Assembly (NCBI GenBank): GCA_001692895.1
Contig: KV748191.1
Location: 868,001 to 932,000 of the forward strand
DNA length: 64,000 nt
Source of the DNA: Cenococcum geophilum 1.58
Lineage: Eukaryota > Ascomycota > Dothideomycetes > Gloniales > Gloniaceae
Direction of reading: 5' to 3'
Shown here: positions 36,532-47,395 of the stretch, in pieces
Numbering within the stretch: position 1 is the stretch's first letter
Layout: every line of letters begins with the position of its first letter
Translations under genes and position numbers: made by a program
Notes under the pieces: generated by a model
What the model was told of the DNA's origin: nothing
What the model saw: the letters and a program-made list of their open reading frames with translations, nothing else
Database searches by the model: none

Positions 36532-37225
36532 ATGGTCGCCACTAATCGCACACCCCCTAAATGATATTCGTACACCCCCCAATTAATATTCGTACACCCC
36601 CTACCTTATTTAGTTTAGACACTTCCTCACTAAGTTTAGACGCTTCCTCACTAAGTTAGATCATTACGTGCGTTTAACTTATTTGCGCCTATATCGCGAA
36701 AATCAAAGTACGAGCCCATAGTATAGCTAGTATTTCGCTTAAATGCTAAGGACTTTCTACAAGTTAACGCGATTGGCAGTTGTAGAGCCAGCTATAGAGT
36801 TAATTAGCCGACTATTACGATGCTCTATAATTATAGGCTCTTAAATATAAAGTAGAGGTGTTAATTTAGGTCCCACCGGGCGCAGGCGCGGGCGTGGGCG
36901 CGAAGCAGAGGTGGCAGTACCTAAATTAGTTTGTGCGACGCCTTATAAAGCACTGCACAATCTAATTAATTAACTTAGGCATAATCCAAATTTAGACTCT
37001 ACTACTTATACTATAACTAAAATTAAGACTTAATCGTAATGTTGCTGTTATAAAACTTACATGGCGCGCACTTTAATTTTCGCGATGTAAGCGCAAACAA
37101 GTTAAACGCACGTAATGATTTAACTTAGTGAGGAAGCGTCTAAACTTAGTAAGGAAGTGTCTAAACTAAATAAGGTAGGGGGTGTACGAATATCATTTAG
37201 GGGGTGTGCGATTAGTGGCGACCAT
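36532..37225. mobile_element. ~0.69-kb foldback (long inverted repeat) element, copy 1
   Basis: Both ends read ATGGTCGCCACTAATCG inward. The arms extend about 165-180 bp (36,532-36,712 and 37,062-37,225) at over 90% identity. Within each arm GTTTAGACGCTTCCTCACTA recurs in tandem. The left arm has one extra 22-bp copy of the block ending ATTCGTACACCCCC. The centre is CG-rich. A related element lies at 41,108-41,738. No transposase; short TTTA on both sides may be the target duplication. Confidence 0.8.
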
Positions 37226-37585
37226 TTTAATTAAGAGGTAAGTTGTGTGGTAGGATAAGCGATTTAGGCTCGGTTGACCACATGACTTTGTATTTTGAGT
37301 TGAGGCTACCCCGTGCAGGGATTGTGCATTAGCGCTTATAACCACGGTCAAACACGTTAGACTAGCGTGAATTTAATTTTCCAAGCTTTCAGCAATCTGC
37401 CCAATCATAATCCCATCATTTGAAGTATTAATTACTACCCATTCCGGCCCCTAAATGCATCAATGTTTAACGCCATTGTGCTACGCTTTATGCCATTATA
37501 TTATGCCCCAAAGAAAACCCAGAACTCCGAAATCCAATGAGTCCCCGATGTTGAACTCTCCTTCTAAGTTGGAAACTTCGTTACC
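37226..37585. other. Spacer downstream of the oxidase gene
   Basis: Includes the presumed 3' UTR of the minus-strand oxidase gene. No other feature is seen. Confidence 0.5.
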
Positions 37586-39719
37586 TTATGCCACCCCAAT
37601 AGCCTGCGGGTTCCAGAACACCATTTCTGGATCTACTACTTGCTTGATTGCTAGAAGCCTGTTGTAGGCGTCCGTGCCATAGTACAAGCTATGTGCTGTC
37701 TCCGGATCCAGGCTTGGGTCCACATAATTTAAGTACGCACCGAACTGCGTCTGCGGCTGGGCGTTCTCGATCGCGTCATTCATTCCATCTATAAAGCCAA
37801 TGGTGGCGGACGGAAGTGCGCCTCCTGAGGTGAAACCATAGTTCTGGAAGACCCAGAGCGAAGAGCGATCTGAATAGGAGGAGAATGTGCTATCGCGAGT
37901 GTTAATGGCAGAGCCTGGGCCACCATAGAGGTTTATAATCGAGAACCACGACTGTGGAAGGTCGAGTCAGTAACCAGCAGATATAAGAGGACAGGATGAA
38001 AAGAAATGCGTACGCTTGGCTCAGCAGTTTGGGTTATGTAAGTGAAGTAGCTGTTCAAGGCTGCTGCGGTGAGCGGACCACTTTCAGGGACGGTGATGCT
38101 CTTGGCAAACTGTGGCTGATTAGACTACTACGTTTTTGTGGTGGGAATGGACTACGAACAAAGGTGTCATGAGCATTGTAACCAGTTAGTGGCTCTTGTA
38201 ACGAAGCCCCGCCGGACAGCGCGGTTAGACTATCAATCCAGCCAAGGGCTTTAACGCTTGGGGTTGATGAAGGAAGCCCACGCAAGAGTTCTGGCGCGAT
38301 CTATTCGTTTTCAGTAAGCCATCGATGTTGAAGCAGTAAAGAGATATAGAGTCAATAAAAAAGCATATTCGAAGGGGGAGGATTGGGACCAGTGTTAACT
38401 AGCACCAGATGATTTCCAAGTGCTATCGGTATTAAAATTAATAAGGCTGAACCAACCTTCTGATTAAACTCATCTTCAGTTCCAATGAATGTCCCGCCAA
38501 GACTGTAGCCTGATCCATCAAGATAAATTCCGAATCCGAGCCGACCATCAACTACAGAAGCGTTTTGCGCAAAATCTTGGATGTGGAGGAAAGTATTTGT
38601 AAAAGTTCCCTGAGAGCTAAACATGCCAGAAAAGCTGTATGACCAGTTTATGACAGTGGTTGGAGCCGGTTGTGTCTGTAGATAAAAATTGACGACAATA
38701 CCGAATGAATCAGCTGCTCCGCGTAGAGCCTTGAAGGAAGGGCGTTAGCTTTTTCTGAATTTAACCAAAGGAGTCCAAAGGTTTAAAAACCTACCCAATA
38801 AATGTCGGGGTATTCCGTAGATGTAGCATGGATGTAACTGCCGTTTGCAAGCACGACATCTAGTCCAACGATGGTGTCCAGGGCCAATCCCCACAAGCGG
38901 CTATCATAGCCGTAGCCTCCATGAGTGAAGTGACCGCCTATTCCAACACTGAACGAGTGTTAGTTAACGAGACATGAGTATGAAGTTAAATTTCTAATGT
39001 AATCACCCAGGGCAAGTTCCATGCGGTAGAGCTCGCTGTGCTTGGTTGTATATTCCCAGTGCTAAATTTCCAAGTCTCACTCCTCCGCCAACCACAGCAA
39101 TGCCGGTAGTGACATCCACAACGATATTTTGAAGTGGCTCAAGGTCGATCACCATACTGCCATCTTTCCCACCAGAGCTAAATGAGGCGTAGGAATGGCC
39201 ACCGCTTTTCGCCTGAACTTTCACGCCGTACTTGCCCGCACAAACAACAGCATCGGAGATGTGCTGGGGAGTCGTGGGCAAAACTATAACGACAGGCGTA
39301 TACGGTAGGCGTAAGTTGTATGGCTGGGCAAGTTGGGCGAAATTGGGAGAAGAAATGAGACTAATTGGAATATTCTTGTTATTCAAGCAATCTGTTAGGG
39401 TGGTGGTGCTGGCAGTAGGTGTGGCCGAAGATGTTGTCGACCTTGATACAACAGAACTCGAGGTTGGATTGGAAGCACAAGTCCCAAAGGCGGACTGGCA
39501 GCCTGTACCACAGTAGGCATCAGTTGACCCGCACCATCCATAGGCACTGCAACAGCTGCCAAATGATGACCCGAGACACGTATATCCGACTGATCCGCCA
39601 CAGCTCGCGTCTGGAGAGACTGCTCGGGCCTTTAGGGCCGAAGTCGCTGGGGTGGCACTGACCAACCCCAGGGTGAGGAGCAGATTCACCGCTAAAAATA
39701 GATCGAATGCAGGAACCAT
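37586..39719 (-). CDS. Secreted CBM18-AA7 (BBE-type) FAD oligosaccharide oxidase, one apparent frameshift
   Basis: Six exons fit: 39,719-39,007; 38,948-38,795; 38,729-38,457; 38,300-38,160; 38,109-38,014; 37,952-37,586. The product has a signal peptide (to about residue 22), a CBM18 chitin-binding module with eight Cys (about 40-81), a Ser/Thr linker, then a FAD_binding_4 domain. His175 in GGHSY and Cys236 in GTCPGVGIGGH match the two residues that bind FAD covalently in AA7 oxidases. SWFSIINLYGG and YNRLLAIKQVVDPEMVFWNPQ are the BBE C-terminal motifs. The likely role is oxidation of chito- or gluco-oligosaccharides outside the cell. In exon 6, near 37,920, GGTGGGCCCAGG has one base too many for the family reading frame. 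This means a recent pseudogene or an assembly error. A start at 39,791 is also possible. Confidence 0.8.
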
Positions 39720-40740
39720 CTCGGAAATTTTCACTGCACTTGCAGGGGAGGAAGAAAAGGTCTGCAAAAAGATTAAGAGAAGGAGCCCCAACTAGAGTCG
39801 CCTTAAGAGAGTTCCAAGAGAGCCTTGTAGGCGGGATCGAAGGATGATGTAGTCCGGATTGAGAAAGGCGAAGTGAGTTCCAAGGACCAAGAGGTAGTTT
39901 CAAGGGTGAGGTGAAGTGGGTTGAACGAATGTATTTCTGTATGAGGAAACGGGTGAAGATGACCTCTATCGAAGCGGGAGAAATGGTAAATAAGTACATT
40001 TGTCCATCGAAGATATCGCAACAAGCTCAACCTGGTCCGAAAATAAACACGACCTGTGCTATGACGGCAAGAGGCCCGTGGGTATCCTAATAGCCAAGCT
40101 GAGAGTGACACGACCGCGAATACGACTGCACAAAGAAATTAGCAGCGATAGCCAGTGACCTCGCTTGGAAGCCACTTCCCCCAAATTTTAGCACTAATGC
40201 TCTAATGTAACCCAATGAAATGTTACGACGAGGTGCGAAACCTCCAAAAGACAATTCTACCAGCGTGGCTCGGCTCAGCCTTACAATATTGTTCCAATAT
40301 CAGCACCAAGCCTTCTTCGGTTACCTCAGACTTTATTCGCCCGATCGCCTTTACATAATTGCATACCGCCTCTTAGTAATGGTCTACTAGTCAGGAGAAG
40401 TACGATCCAGTGATGAAGAAAAGCCTTTAACACATTACCTACACATGCTACAATATAAGATTTGTTCCATGCAATAAATCTCGACTATCTATTCCCTAAG
40501 AATATAGAAAATTCATGCGAGGTAAATAACAATCCCCTCTATTATATACTAACCACGGCTTAAGGCCTTCCTCCTCCGTCACCACCTCCGTCACCGCTTC
40601 CGTCAACATCCGCCACCTCGTTTCTACCTCTGCCTCTGCCTCTGCCTCTCAACATCCTCCCTTTCTATCCCCTCTCCTCTCCATCTCTCTCCGTATTTGT
40701 GTCATCTCGTTCTACCTATTTATACGTTAGATTTAGCTAT
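39720..40740. other. Intergenic; upstream region of the oxidase gene
   Basis: Moderate GC content. Near 40,625-40,650 is a short TCTGCC hexanucleotide run. The open frames seen overlap on both strands and look fortuitous. Confidence 0.5.
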
Positions 40741-40823
40741 ATTATGTAGAGAGTGGGGGAGAGGTGGAGAGAGAGAGAAGAGGCATTTGGGGAAGTGGGG
40801 GTGTATAGCTTTGATAACATCGG

Positions 40824-42041
40824 CAGTGTGTTCGACAGGCAATCAATCGCAGGCAGGGACCCCCGGTTGCGATTGATTGGCCAAAACCCTGGTTGTGATT
40901 GATCGACTGATGAGAATTAGCTGATTGATTGCGATTGATTGAGATTGATTGCCAAGAATTACCCAATTGGGTAGTCCGTGATAGAGAATCTAGGTACTAG
41001 ATTTTTTGGCAGAGCTTCGCCTTATATAGTAAATATATACTCCAAAAATAAGTCCTCCCTATACTCCTTATTCATCCTCAACCTTTTCTATATACCCTTT
41101 ATTTAAGGATAGCGGTAGAGGGACGCCCCCTAATTAATACGTGGATACCCCCCACTTATTAAGTTTAGACGCTTCCTTATTAAGTTAGAATATNACGTGC
41201 ATTTAACTTGTTTACACCATATCGCGAAAATTAAAGTGCCCGCTATAATAGCTATAACATCACGATTAAGTTTTAATTTTAGTTATAGTATAAATTTAGA
41301 TCGCGCCTAAGCNAATTAATTGGATTATATGGTGCTTTGTAAGGCGCTACGTAAACTTATTTAGGTGCTGCTACCTCTGCTTAATATCTACGAACTGCCT
41401 CTACGAGCACGGCCGCACTCGCGCCGGCGCCGGCGCCCACGCCCACGCGTAGTATCACTAGTATTCTGTTTAAATGCTAATAGCTTGCGATAAGCCAATA
41501 TATTAACGCGAACAAAGCTAGCCGGGTAGCTACGGCGGCGTTTAACAGTTAGAGGCTGAGGTGGATAGGTAAGGCAAATATAAGGTGGTGTTTTGGGTAC
41601 GGGCGCGCAACGGTCGCGTACTAATGCAGATGCAAACAACTTAAATTTATGTAATATTCTAACTTAATTAGGAAGGAACTAAACTTAATAAGTGGGGGGT
41701 GTCTATGTATCAATTAGGNGGTATCNCTTTACCGCTGTTTTAAGTAAATACAGCTAAAACGCGTTTTAGTAGCAGACTATACTAAACCTATTAATCTTGG
41801 CGTATTTAATTGCTATATTCCCAAGCAATTTAATTAGATTAATACTGTATATCTTAACACCAAAAGTCTATTACAAACCACCTCTGTTAGTGAGATTTTA
41901 TATCAATCAATCGCAGGCGCTTGATAAGAAATTCATGGTTGCGATTGATTACTTGATGACAATTCCTGGTTGCGATTGATTGATTATTAATCAATCAATC
42001 GCAGGCGCGCTCGTTGAGCGGCTTGCCTGTCGAACACACTG
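40824..42041. repeat. Inverted structure with CAATCAATCGCA motifs, split by a foldback element
   Basis: CAGTGTGTTCGACAGGCAA at 40,824-40,842 has its exact complement at 42,023-42,041. Next to each are repeated copies of TCAATCAATCGCA or its complement (around 40,841, 40,869, 40,925, 41,906, 41,942, 41,966, 41,990). Foldback copy 2 lies between them. It reads as an older inverted-repeat element, later invaded. Purine-rich tracts border both sides. Confidence 0.6.
41108..41738. mobile_element. ~0.63-kb foldback element, copy 2
   Basis: A diverged relative of 36,532-37,225. The ends share AGCGGTA and a block of Cs, then CACTTATTAAGTTTAG, with arms of ~115 bp. The interior matches the other copy in inverted order (TTAGTTATAGTATAAAT, CTGCTACCTCTGCTT, a CG-rich centre). 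TTTAAG on each side (41,102-41,107, 41,739-41,744) is a candidate target duplication. It contains several Ns. RIP-type C/T differences are common between the arms. Confidence 0.72.
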
Positions 42042-43229
42042 AACATCGGACATCACCTCGGAACGAGTCTACAGAATAGGTCCCTAGGGAGTGGAGGGAG
42101 GAGAGAAAGGAGGAGAGGGAAGAGAGGAGAGAAGGGAGGGAGGGGGTAAAAGGTAAAATAATCACAAACTGTGTGTGCGCGACGATATAGGGCCGGTGGG
42201 CCATAAAAAGTGGTTAATATAGATAGATTTTCTTACTAAAAGTCTAGACGAGCAGAAAAAGTGGTTTGAGCAAATTAAGAAAAGTGTGCCCGTAGGGAAC
42301 GCATTGAGCCTTGCTTGGACTCAGCCATTTCCTCCAACTGGAATGCACTATGGCGCCTTTTATGCACACACCATGGTCACCGATGTCATTCCTGCTCTTC
42401 CCACTACTGCGAGTTGGGTTACGCTTAATGACCTGGCACGCTGCTCTCCCACCGGCAGCATTGTCACACTGTCTTGTTTGAAAGAGAAAATTTGTGCTAC
42501 ACCAGCTTTGCCTGCGATCTTTAACGCCAATCGCGAGTCACGCACGCGGCCATCGGTCTAAGCAAATCTTCTTCTCTGACTATCATCATCCCATATGCCG
42601 GGCCCCCGTTCCGTCTCTACTCCAACTTCAAGCTCGACATGCTGTATATAGGTTCTTTGTATAGGTCCGACTCTCGGGCTTTTAGCGTGGAGCCGCGAAG
42701 GTAATAGCTTCTTTCACCACGCTAATGTCAGTTGGGAAGGTGGAAAGGATCCATCTCGCAGTAGCTTGGCCCGAAATGCGCAATTGGTGCTAAGAATATC
42801 CAGAATTTTAGAACCAAATCACGAGGTTCAAAGCTCTCCAGACTTACCTAGTGGTCAAATACATAAAACCTAGATAATTGACAACGATAGTAGAGAGGAT
42901 TTACGGATAATCCGCGCCTGTCATCTTCATACTGTTGGCCTGTCGTGCCCTAATGGATGCCGCCGGAACTCAAGGTCTTCCTTTTATCAAAATAGTTTAA
43001 TAAAAATGCGATGAACCGTCTTCAATGCGTTTGATCAGTAAAAGATTTATATAAGTGAAGAGGGATCATCAATAAGAAGTATTCCTCCTTGCGAGCATTT
43101 CGAGCACTATAACTGTCGGCCTAGTATCAATCACTACACCATATCAAGCTTGGATTAGGGGTGTCTTGGCCCACCCATTTTTGTGTATTTAATAAGGCTT
43201 TACAGTCTTACAATAGACCAAAGTTCTGT
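42042..43229. other. Intergenic with a possible gene relic
   Basis: At 42,286-42,561 the composition is gene-like. A 91-residue plus frame and a 61-residue minus frame overlap there, but neither matches a family I know. The rest shows nothing. Confidence 0.35.
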
Positions 43230-43437
43230 CGATCCAGGTCGGATTTTAGTAATTACCCTATTCCTATTCTAGTTGCCTATCACCCTATAACCCAACCAGT
43301 TTCTATTACCTATACCCAATGTTGATCAAGTGGCAATGAGGTAACAGTTTTGGGTCGACGTCGGTATCGACGTCAGCCTTTGCCACCTACTTAGTGTATA
43401 TAGTGAGGCTCTAGAGCCTCTTGCAATGAGACAGAGT
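43230..43437 (-). repeat. Palindrome-bearing dispersed repeat, copy 2
   Basis: Inverted copy of the repeat at 35,288-35,545, with the same GAGGCTCTAGAGCCTC palindrome (43,405-43,420) and flanking CACTATATACAC, TAGGTGGC and AAGGCTGACG. Beyond that the similarity is patchy. Confidence 0.65.
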
Positions 43438-44035
43438 CATCATTCTTTTTATTTTTTGGTCTTCCGATCGACAAGTTCTTATCCTTGATCGTCCTGTTCG
43501 ACAACAACACTACTAGTTCAGTATATTCTCGGGGAGGAATGAAGTGGCTGTTGAAACGGTGGGCATGAGACGGATGACACCGTGATATTTGGGGAGAGGG
43601 CAATGGTTGGTACATGGAGAGCATAAACGTGCGGAAAATATGCTATTAGGCGTGTTGAAGTCAACTCTCAGCAGAGACCCAAAAACTCATAAAAACGGTC
43701 TTGAAACTTTGCAGATATTCCCAACGCTTGAGATTCAAATGAGCATTTAGTGATGATTGCACTCTCCTAAAGCATTTGCGCGCTGTATCTGTTGCCCGTT
43801 ATTGCCTCATTCACTCTAAGTACTCATACATTCACTTGGTGACCCCATAAGCGAGATATCTGCGGGCTTAATTTGACACGTACCATCTCTTGTGCACCTC
43901 CATGGACCTCGCTTCACATCGTCACGCCTACAAGCCTGCCAGCAGCCTGTCTCTAGGAGGCTTGGCAAGTTTCTTCTGCACTAGTTGGGTTGAAAGCTAC
44001 TGTTTCAAAGTCAGTCCCCAACGTAGTAATTCGGT
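43438..44035 (+). promoter_or_regulatory. Upstream region of the 2EXR gene
   Basis: 598 bp of non-repeat sequence before the start codon. Short frames here are not convincing, and no specific regulatory site was recognised. Confidence 0.4.
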
Positions 44036-44869
44036 ATGGCGCCCTCTATATCCCGGGACTCAATTTCGGCGGAACCGGCTTCTCTGATTACCTTCTCACT
44101 TTTCCAAAAGCTCCCCACGGAAACACGTTTGCAGATCTGGGGACTCTTGCTGCCAGCAGCAGGCCGGGTTGTCGAATTAAGGCGGAACTGCTACATTCCT
44201 TTCGCTACCGCTTCACCCTCATATCCAGTTATTTTCTCGACTTGCAAGGAATCAAGAAATGAAGCTTTTAGATGCAGCAACGGAAATCTCCTCACAATTC
44301 GACCGTCAGACAGGTTCCGCCCATCTGTCTGGATCCACTTCAACTTCGTAGAAGATACCCTCTACTTGAATAGTTGGAAATTCCGCCGGAAGCAAGCCCC
44401 TAACCCATCAAACCCTCCCGACGGCGACATAAGTGCCTGTCTTGGAAAGCTAATCTCAGATATACATCCCAGCGACCTAGCACTGATTCAGAACCTTGCT
44501 GTCAATTGGTTCCCAGGCAGTATTAACTTCGACGGGTCACACTTCCCCGAGCGGCTCTATAAATTCAAGGGCTTACAATCGCTGACCATCGTCCTCTGCG
44601 AGCGGCGAGTCGACGGCGGACCAACATTTTTCGCCAATACGAGGAACGTCTGGGAAACGGATTTGGTGGACATTATCTGGCTGTTGTTAGAAAATTTTGT
44701 TTCCATTCTAACGGATCACCCAAGCTGGAAGAAACCGCGGGTGGACATAGTCACTCCGGCATGCTCTCTGGAAAAGGAAAACTCTGAAAGGGTTTTGCAC
44801 TCGACTCTCCCATACAGGCGCCGGGAGTTAGATTTTGATACTTTCTTTAACGACTACCTTGGTATATGA
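44036..44869 (+). CDS. 2EXR domain-containing protein
   Basis: An intronless frame of 277 residues. Near the N terminus FSLFQKLPTETRLQIWGLLL (about residues 20-39), followed about 30 residues later by FSTCKESRNEAF (67-78), is the signature of the fungal 2EXR family: F-x-x-L-P-x-E-x-R-x-x-I-W and a Cys/Cys-x-E-S-R box. The family is large, ascomycete-specific and of unknown biochemical role. The body (80-277) has several Trp and Leu-rich blocks, as is usual there, and no signal peptide or membrane segment. The start lies in CGGTATGGCG; no in-frame upstream ATG fits better. It is the first gene of the gene-dense part. Confidence 0.82.
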   Translation: MAPSISRDSISAEPASLITFSLFQKLPTETRLQIWGLLLPAAGRVVELRRNCYIPFATASPSYPVIFSTCKESRNEAFRCSNGNLLTIRPSDRFRPSVWIHFNFVEDTLYLNSWKFRRKQAPNPSNPPDGDISACLGKLISDIHPSDLALIQNLAVNWFPGSINFDGSHFPERLYKFKGLQSLTIVLCERRVDGGPTFFANTRNVWETDLVDIIWLLLENFVSILTDHPSWKKPRVDIVTPACSLEKENSERVLHSTLPYRRRELDFDTFFNDYLGI

Positions 44870-46423
44870 GCGAATCGGAACTATAACCATTATTGAATGT
44901 TATGACATCTGGCTATTTGGCTGATTATGACTGCGGGCGTTTCTTTATACCTGCTAACTTGCCTAGCTGCTCAGTCTTTGTAATGAATTGGAGGGGGAAT
45001 ATATTGCCAAAAGTATAACTGCGCTTCGGCGGGTGGAGATTGCTATCTCAGGGAAATGCTCCATTAGGCGTCCTCTGTACGCTTCCTGATAGTGCTTCAT
45101 ATTGGCCGACAAGCTCTTTCAGTTCTCAAAAAAAAATCTTGTCTTCAAAGGCTTCACAGATAGCGCTGCTCATGGAACGGGTAAGACTAGTTTTGTATAT
45201 GGGCAAAAGCCGGATAGGATTCAAGGTCTTGAAGAACTTCATGTAACATGAGCCGATTAACTCACTATAGCTCATTTCAGTATTTCCTTGAGAGTTTCTC
45301 AAGTCTATAGAAGTGCAACTTCTCTATAGAGCGAGTCTGTTCTCCATATTATTGAGCGTAACAAGTGTTTATCAGCCCTGTCAAATTTCTTCGCGTTCGA
45401 ATTCCAATTGTCAGTGGTAATCAGCAGTATGAAAGCATTGAAATTGGGATAACCTCTATTGTACAGAAGCATAGACCTCAGCCTAGAATACTGACTCTAG
45501 ATTCTAAGCATTAAGGCAATGGCTAGCACTCTGCAGTACAGGCGGAGCTGGCTCGAAAATAAGGGGAAAGCCCGCATTGCGCTCGCTTGATTTTCAGCCG
45601 AAGCCCGGGTTTTATAAGGAGATCTCCTGGGCTGATTTCGGATATTAACCGGGGATGGTTAGCGGCGAAGTGGCATCCCATTATTAGCCGCACCGGCATC
45701 TTTTTGAGCTCTGACTGCCGATGTGCTCGGCTGCTGCAGGCTGCTCTCAATGAGGAGCGATTAGGAATGCTGACCGCAGGTGGCTACCCTTGCAAAAGCG
45801 TTTTGGATGCGTCTGTTCCGATTAATGATTACACTAGAGTCTCCGTAGCTAGGAGAATCAAATAATACGAACGATTCTCCGCATTGGCTGGTGGGAGGAA
45901 GGAGAAGGAGCACAAGTTAGATTTCTTGCAGCTCAGTTTTTTAAGCCCATCCACCCTCGCTTGTGGCTCTCTGGGAGGAGGATATGTGCAAGTTTGAAAG
46001 AAGTGCAGGTTTATCGTTCTCGAGCCGCACCTGAATAACCTAGATTCTCCGCGGAATACGCGTTGTAGACATTCGGCGAAGTTGTTGAAAGGGCTTCGCT
46101 CCTATTGCAACACCTACAGCATAAAATTCTCGAATGTTTGTTTTGAGTCGAGGCCTGTGTGGAGTGATGTGCCGTATTCGTTGTTCCCCGCATAGCTGCC
46201 GAGGCCGCCGAGCCAACTGCGAGACAGGGCTTCCTCATCCCGTTCGCGCCCTTCTTGCCGACGTCACCACGGCATGAAACTTTATCAGCCGTGGTGTCAA
46301 TTAGTCCTTAAAAACGCTCATCCTGCTCGCGATACATCTCCTACACCATTGAATTCCACCATCGAAAGACCTCAATAACAGCCTTGTCCTTTTAAATAAT
46401 CCTTTAAGCTAAAATCTTGCACA
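44870..46423. other. Intergenic, 1.55 kb
   Basis: No convincing gene. At 45,523-45,865 overlapping frames of 75-92 residues exist on both strands in GC-richer DNA, possibly an old gene remnant. The last ~150 bp is the promoter of the Rcf2 gene. Confidence 0.45.
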
Positions 46424-47395
46424 ATGAAGGTACTCACAAAAGAAGAGGAGCAGGCCCATTACAAGTAAGAGCTTTATTCTATACATCATGCCATCAACTC
46501 TAACCTTGGAATTTTCACAACCAATATGCTAATTATTTGGTACAGCGCTACGGTAAAAGGTGGCCTTTTCGGTCTTGCTGCAGGTACCGCAGTTGGTGGT
46601 CTTGGTGTATGGGCCGTGGGCAGGAGATTTCACGCTTTCCGCCAACTCACGGTCCCCTTCCGAGCTTTTCTCATCGCGTCAACTGGCACATTCGTTTGTA
46701 AGAATACACTTGATAGCTTCTCAAAGCTCCATTGAGCTAACAAATCCGGTGTAAAGCAATCATAGAAGCAGACCGATTCTCGCGCGATTATGATTTGAAA
46801 ACTAACCCCGAAAAGCGCCGGTACGAAGAAGAGGTTCGCGAACAACACAGACAACTCGAAGCTGCGAAAACCCGGAGTCAACGATTGAAGGAGTGGGCAG
46901 AGGAGAACAGATACCCCATTATCTTCGGATCCTGGGTCGCGTCTATGGCCATCGCGTTTGGTCTCGTTAGCCGGAATAAATACTTGACTGGTCAGCAGAA
47001 GCTGGTACAAGCTCGTGTGTATGCGCAGGGCCTGACTGTTGCTGTGTTGCTGGCGAGTTTTGCGTTTGAAACCAACGATATGAACAAGGGCAAGGGCAGG
47101 TGGGAGACTATCAAGGTTCTGGATCCGAACGATCCGACGCATAAGCATCTGATAGAGAAGCGGATACATCATGAGCGGTATGCTGGTGAGGACCAATGGA
47201 GAGGTTCGTATTATCTCTGCGAGTGCTTTGCTTTGCTTTTTTTTTCTTGGCATGCATAACAAGCTTGAATTTGAGCACAAATACTAACTGCTCTTTGCAG
47301 AGATGGTTGAGGCTGAAGAGGCCAAGATGAAGGCACGCGAGCAAGCTGTTAAGGCACAGGAGGAGAAGGATGCCAAAGTTAGAAAATCCAACTAG
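46424..47395 (+). CDS. RCF2: Rcf2-type HIG1 domain protein, mitochondrial respiratory supercomplex factor
   Basis: Four exons: 46,424-46,464; 46,546-46,697; 46,757-47,203; 47,301-47,395, giving 244 residues with consistent phases and GT..AG introns. The start MKVLTKEEEQAHYNATVKGG is typical of fungal Rcf2/Aim38. Hydrophobic segments lie at about 20-38 (LFGLAAGTAVGGLGVWAVG), 48-60, 115-137 (RYPIIFGSWVASMAIAFGL) and 155-170. The HIG1 signature is Q-K-L-V-Q-A-R-V-Y-A-Q-G-L-T (about 141-156). The C terminus is a charged helix. In yeast, Rcf2 associates with cytochrome c oxidase and the III-IV supercomplex in the inner membrane. The length is close to the family's. No operon-like context applies. 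Confidence 0.9.
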
